From an uncultured Eubacteriales bacterium (lineage in GTDB: Bacteria; Bacillota; Clostridia; Oscillospirales; CAG-272), in assembly GCA_934462885.1 (NCBI GenBank), contig CAKSJC010000066.1, forward strand, positions 1 through 8,374: 8,374 nucleotides of DNA, given 5' to 3'. A program made the translations under genes and the position numbers. Below are positions 6,867-8,374 of the stretch, in pieces (position 1 is the stretch's first letter; each line of letters starts with the position of its first letter). The notes beneath the pieces were generated by a model. That model saw only the letters and a list, made by a program, of their open reading frames with translations, did no database searches and was not told the origin of the DNA.

Positions 6867-8009
6867 TTATTCTATATTTATCTTCTGTTGAGTTTGGGTT
6901 TTCTTGTTCTGCGCTTCAAGAATAGTGTGTATCTTCTTTACGGGGTTAAGGAGAGAACTTATCGAACGCTCTTTGTTTAGCGTATCAATCATGAGTGCAA
7001 CATATTTACACATATTGACTTCCGCATACCATTCTTTTGTCAGAAGTCCTTCCGGGTGAAAAATAAGGTTTGTCGTGAAGCATTTATCGAATATGCCTTC
7101 TTCATAAGCCTTATCGAATATTTCAAAACCATTTGTGAAGAGTCCGAATGAAACGAAGAAGAATATTCTCTTTGCTCCCTTTTCTTTAAGCTGTCTTGCA
7201 ACGTCGATTATCGAGTCTCCGGAGGCTATCATATCATCAATAACGATAACATCCTTTCCGCGAACATCTTTTCCGAGGTATTCATGTGCTTCTATGGGGT
7301 TCTTACCGTCTATTATAACGGCATAATTGCGTCTTTTATAGAACATTCCGAGATCAAGTCCGAGTACTGAGGCGTAGTACATAGTACGCCCCATAGCTCC
7401 TTCATCGGGAGAAATTATCATAATATCGTCATGAGAAAGGGATATATCGGGGATATTTTTTACAAGTGCTTTTATCATCTGATAAGTGGGTCTTACATTG
7501 TCAAAGCCTGTGAGCGGTATCGCGTTCGATACTCTTGCGTCGTGAGCGTCAAATGTAACGATATTTGAAACTCCCATGTTCACAAGCTCCTGAAGCGCTA
7601 TCGCGCAGTCAAGCGACTCTCTTGACGAACGCTTATGCTGTCTTCCTTCGTAGAGCATAGGCATTATCACAGTAATACGCTTTGCCTTACCGCCTATCGC
7701 CGCGATAATTCTTTTCAGATCCTGAAAATGATCATCGGGACTCATCGGAACTTCTTTGCCGTACATTTTATATGTAACTCCATAGTTGAAACAGTCCGAA
7801 ATAATATATACGTCATGTCCTCTCATTGAAGAATGAAGAAGACCTTTGGCTTCTCCGGAGCCAAATCTCGGACACTCGGCTGTCACTATAAAAGAAGTGT
7901 CTTCGTCATGGATTCTCCACTCTCTTAGATAGTAATCGACCTGATCAACAAATTTTTCACAGCCGCGCATTCCTATGACTGAGAGATCCCCGAAAAAGTT
8001 GTCACTCAT
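6867..8009 (-). CDS. prs: Ribose-phosphate pyrophosphokinase, long divergent clostridial type
   Basis: Prs makes PRPP from ribose-5-phosphate and ATP for purine, pyrimidine, histidine, tryptophan and NAD synthesis. At 380 residues it is longer than the classical enzyme (about 315), with extra sequence near the N-terminus and a basic, Gln/Lys-rich C-terminal tail. Recognisable landmarks are FGSGEAKG (49-56, for the usual F-x-DGE), the catalytic flexible-loop region YEGRQHKRSSRES (120-132, for the usual YARQDRK-x-R-RE), TFDAHDARVSNA (152-163), SPDEGAMGR (200-208) and the PRPP loop IDDMIASGDS (257-266, for the usual DDIIDTAGT). The order and spacing fit the Prs fold, and such divergent long forms are known in Clostridia. 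The ATG is preceded by AAGGGG 8 nt upstream. It heads the run with argS and yebC. Confidence 0.92.
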   Translation of the reverse strand: MSDNFFGDLSVIGMRGCEKFVDQVDYYLREWRIHDEDTSFIVTAECPRFGSGEAKGLLHSSMRGHDVYIISDCFNYGVTYKMYGKEVPMSPDDHFQDLKRIIAAIGGKAKRITVIMPMLYEGRQHKRSSRESLDCAIALQELVNMGVSNIVTFDAHDARVSNAIPLTGFDNVRPTYQMIKALVKNIPDISLSHDDIMIISPDEGAMGRTMYYASVLGLDLGMFYKRRNYAVIIDGKNPIEAHEYLGKDVRGKDVIVIDDMIASGDSIIDVARQLKEKGAKRIFFFVSFGLFTNGFEIFDKAYEEGIFDKCFTTNLIFHPEGLLTKEWYAEVNMCKYVALMIDTLNKERSISSLLNPVKKIHTILEAQNKKTQTQQKINIE

Positions 8010-8044
8010 TATTATACCCCTTTTTTATATTAAATTTTTATAAA

Positions 8045-8060
8045 GCGGCAGAAAAACCGC
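8045..8060 (-). other. Small GC-rich hairpin in the prs leader
   Basis: Four GC pairs (8045-8048 with 8057-8060) enclose an 8-nt A-rich loop (T-rich on the transcript), just downstream of the proximal prs promoter. In the transcript it is followed by TTTATAAAAATTT, so it could be a leader stability element or a weak attenuator. The stem is short and could be chance. Confidence 0.25.
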
Positions 8061-8073
8061 AAACTTCAATATA

Positions 8074-8102
8074 ATTATAACATATTTTGTCATCTTTTTG
8101 AA
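8074..8102 (-). promoter_or_regulatory. Candidate proximal promoter of prs
   Basis: On the minus strand, TTCAAA (8097-8102, four of six matches) and a perfect TATAAT (8074-8079) are 17 nt apart. The -10 is about 65 nt upstream of the prs ATG. The region is very AT-rich, which weakens the case. Confidence 0.5.
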
Positions 8103-8106
8103 CGAT

Positions 8107-8134
8107 ATTATAAAAAATTTAGATGTAATATCAA
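8107..8134 (-). promoter_or_regulatory. Candidate distal promoter of prs
   Basis: On the minus strand, TTGATA (8129-8134, five of six matches) and a perfect TATAAT (8107-8112) are 16 nt apart. The match is better than that of the proximal promoter 33 nt downstream, giving a tandem arrangement. Use of either site is unproven. Confidence 0.55.
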
Positions 8135-8196
8135 ATAGAATTATTTAAGATTTCATGGGGTTATTATATTATTTTTAACAAACTTTCTTTCTATAC

Positions 8197-8374
8197 TTAT
8201 TTTTTGTGAACTGCAAAAGCAATATTTCTAAGCCGTTCAATCACCGCTTTCATATCGGCAGATCTGTATGACGCTGTACCGATAACGAAGATGTTTGCTC
8301 CGGCGGACGCACAATCAGCTATTGTTTCGAGCGATATGCCGCCGTCTACTTCAATTTCGCATTCCGGTTTATTT
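8197..8374 (-). CDS. rpe: Ribulose-phosphate 3-epimerase, C-terminal part (start outside window)
   Basis: Rpe interconverts ribulose-5-phosphate and xylulose-5-phosphate in the pentose phosphate pathway. Only the last 58 residues are visible, read from the revcomp of 8374 to a TAA at 8197-8199. They carry the family hallmark IEVDGGI, in which the aspartate is a catalytic residue. This is followed by the second conserved phosphate-binding stretch AGANIFVIGTASY (usually AGAD-x-FVAGSA-x-F) and the short C-terminal helix. The GTA-SY wording is a conservative variant. Neither the start nor the promoter lies in the window. I see no clear terminator hairpin between rpe and the prs promoters, so some read-through into prs is possible. 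The identification rests on a short but diagnostic segment. Confidence 0.88.
   Translation of the reverse strand, partial: NKPECEIEVDGGISLETIADCASAGANIFVIGTASYRSADMKAVIERLRNIAFAVHKK

Noticed and set aside
8011..8016. TATAAT directly before the prs start codon as a -10 box
   Set aside because: No -35 lies at a proper distance, and it falls between the AAGGGG site and ATG, where a start would give no leader.
1..8374. CRISPR array, transposon, prophage, tRNA/rRNA, riboswitch or defence cassette
   Set aside because: No spaced direct repeats, transposase or phage genes, cloverleaf sequences or conserved riboswitch cores were seen; the genes are housekeeping in type and uniform in composition.

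Overview
The window looks like an ordinary chromosomal segment of a low-GC anaerobic Firmicute, most likely a clostridial gut-type lineage (Oscillospiraceae/Ruminococcaceae-like). This rests on an Rnf complex operon, an S4-domain RluA-type pseudouridine synthase of clostridial style, a long divergent PRPP synthetase of the kind seen in Clostridia, AT-rich intergenic DNA with sigma-A-like promoters, and GGAG/GAGG-type ribosome binding sites. Every gene is on the minus strand, so transcription runs from high to low coordinates. The genus is inference; no RNA gene or species-level marker is present.

Layout in transcription order. (1) 8374-8197: the 3' end of rpe, a pentose-phosphate epimerase. 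(2) 8196-4347: two tandem candidate promoters drive a compact run, prs (PRPP synthetase), argS (arginyl-tRNA synthetase) and yebC (YebC/TACO1-family translation or regulatory factor). The gaps are about 33 nt and the run ends at a perfect 16-bp hairpin just after yebC. (3) 4346-3304: about 300 nt without an intact gene, containing an unexplained coding-like stretch and a near-consensus promoter, then upp (uracil phosphoribosyltransferase) and a 13-bp hairpin. (4) 3230-2248: an RluA-family pseudouridine synthase gene broken by a frameshift, apparently with about ten codons lost. (5) 2211-1: an AT-rich promoter overlapped by a small palindrome, then rnfC (TTG start) and rnfD, which runs off the edge. 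The rest of an rnf operon is expected outside the window.

Functionally, prs and upp connect: Prs makes PRPP from ribose-5-phosphate and ATP, and Upp uses PRPP to salvage uracil as UMP. Rpe interconverts pentose phosphates upstream of Prs. ArgS and YebC serve translation. RnfC and RnfD belong to the membrane Rnf complex, which couples ferredoxin oxidation and NAD+ reduction to ion pumping.

I looked for a new biological system (defence cassette, mobile element, CRISPR array, cryptic RNA, biosynthetic cluster) and did not see one. The points most worth a second look are the broken pseudouridine synthase, the palindrome over the rnf promoter, the extended RnfD N-terminus, and the orphan coding-like stretch between upp and yebC.
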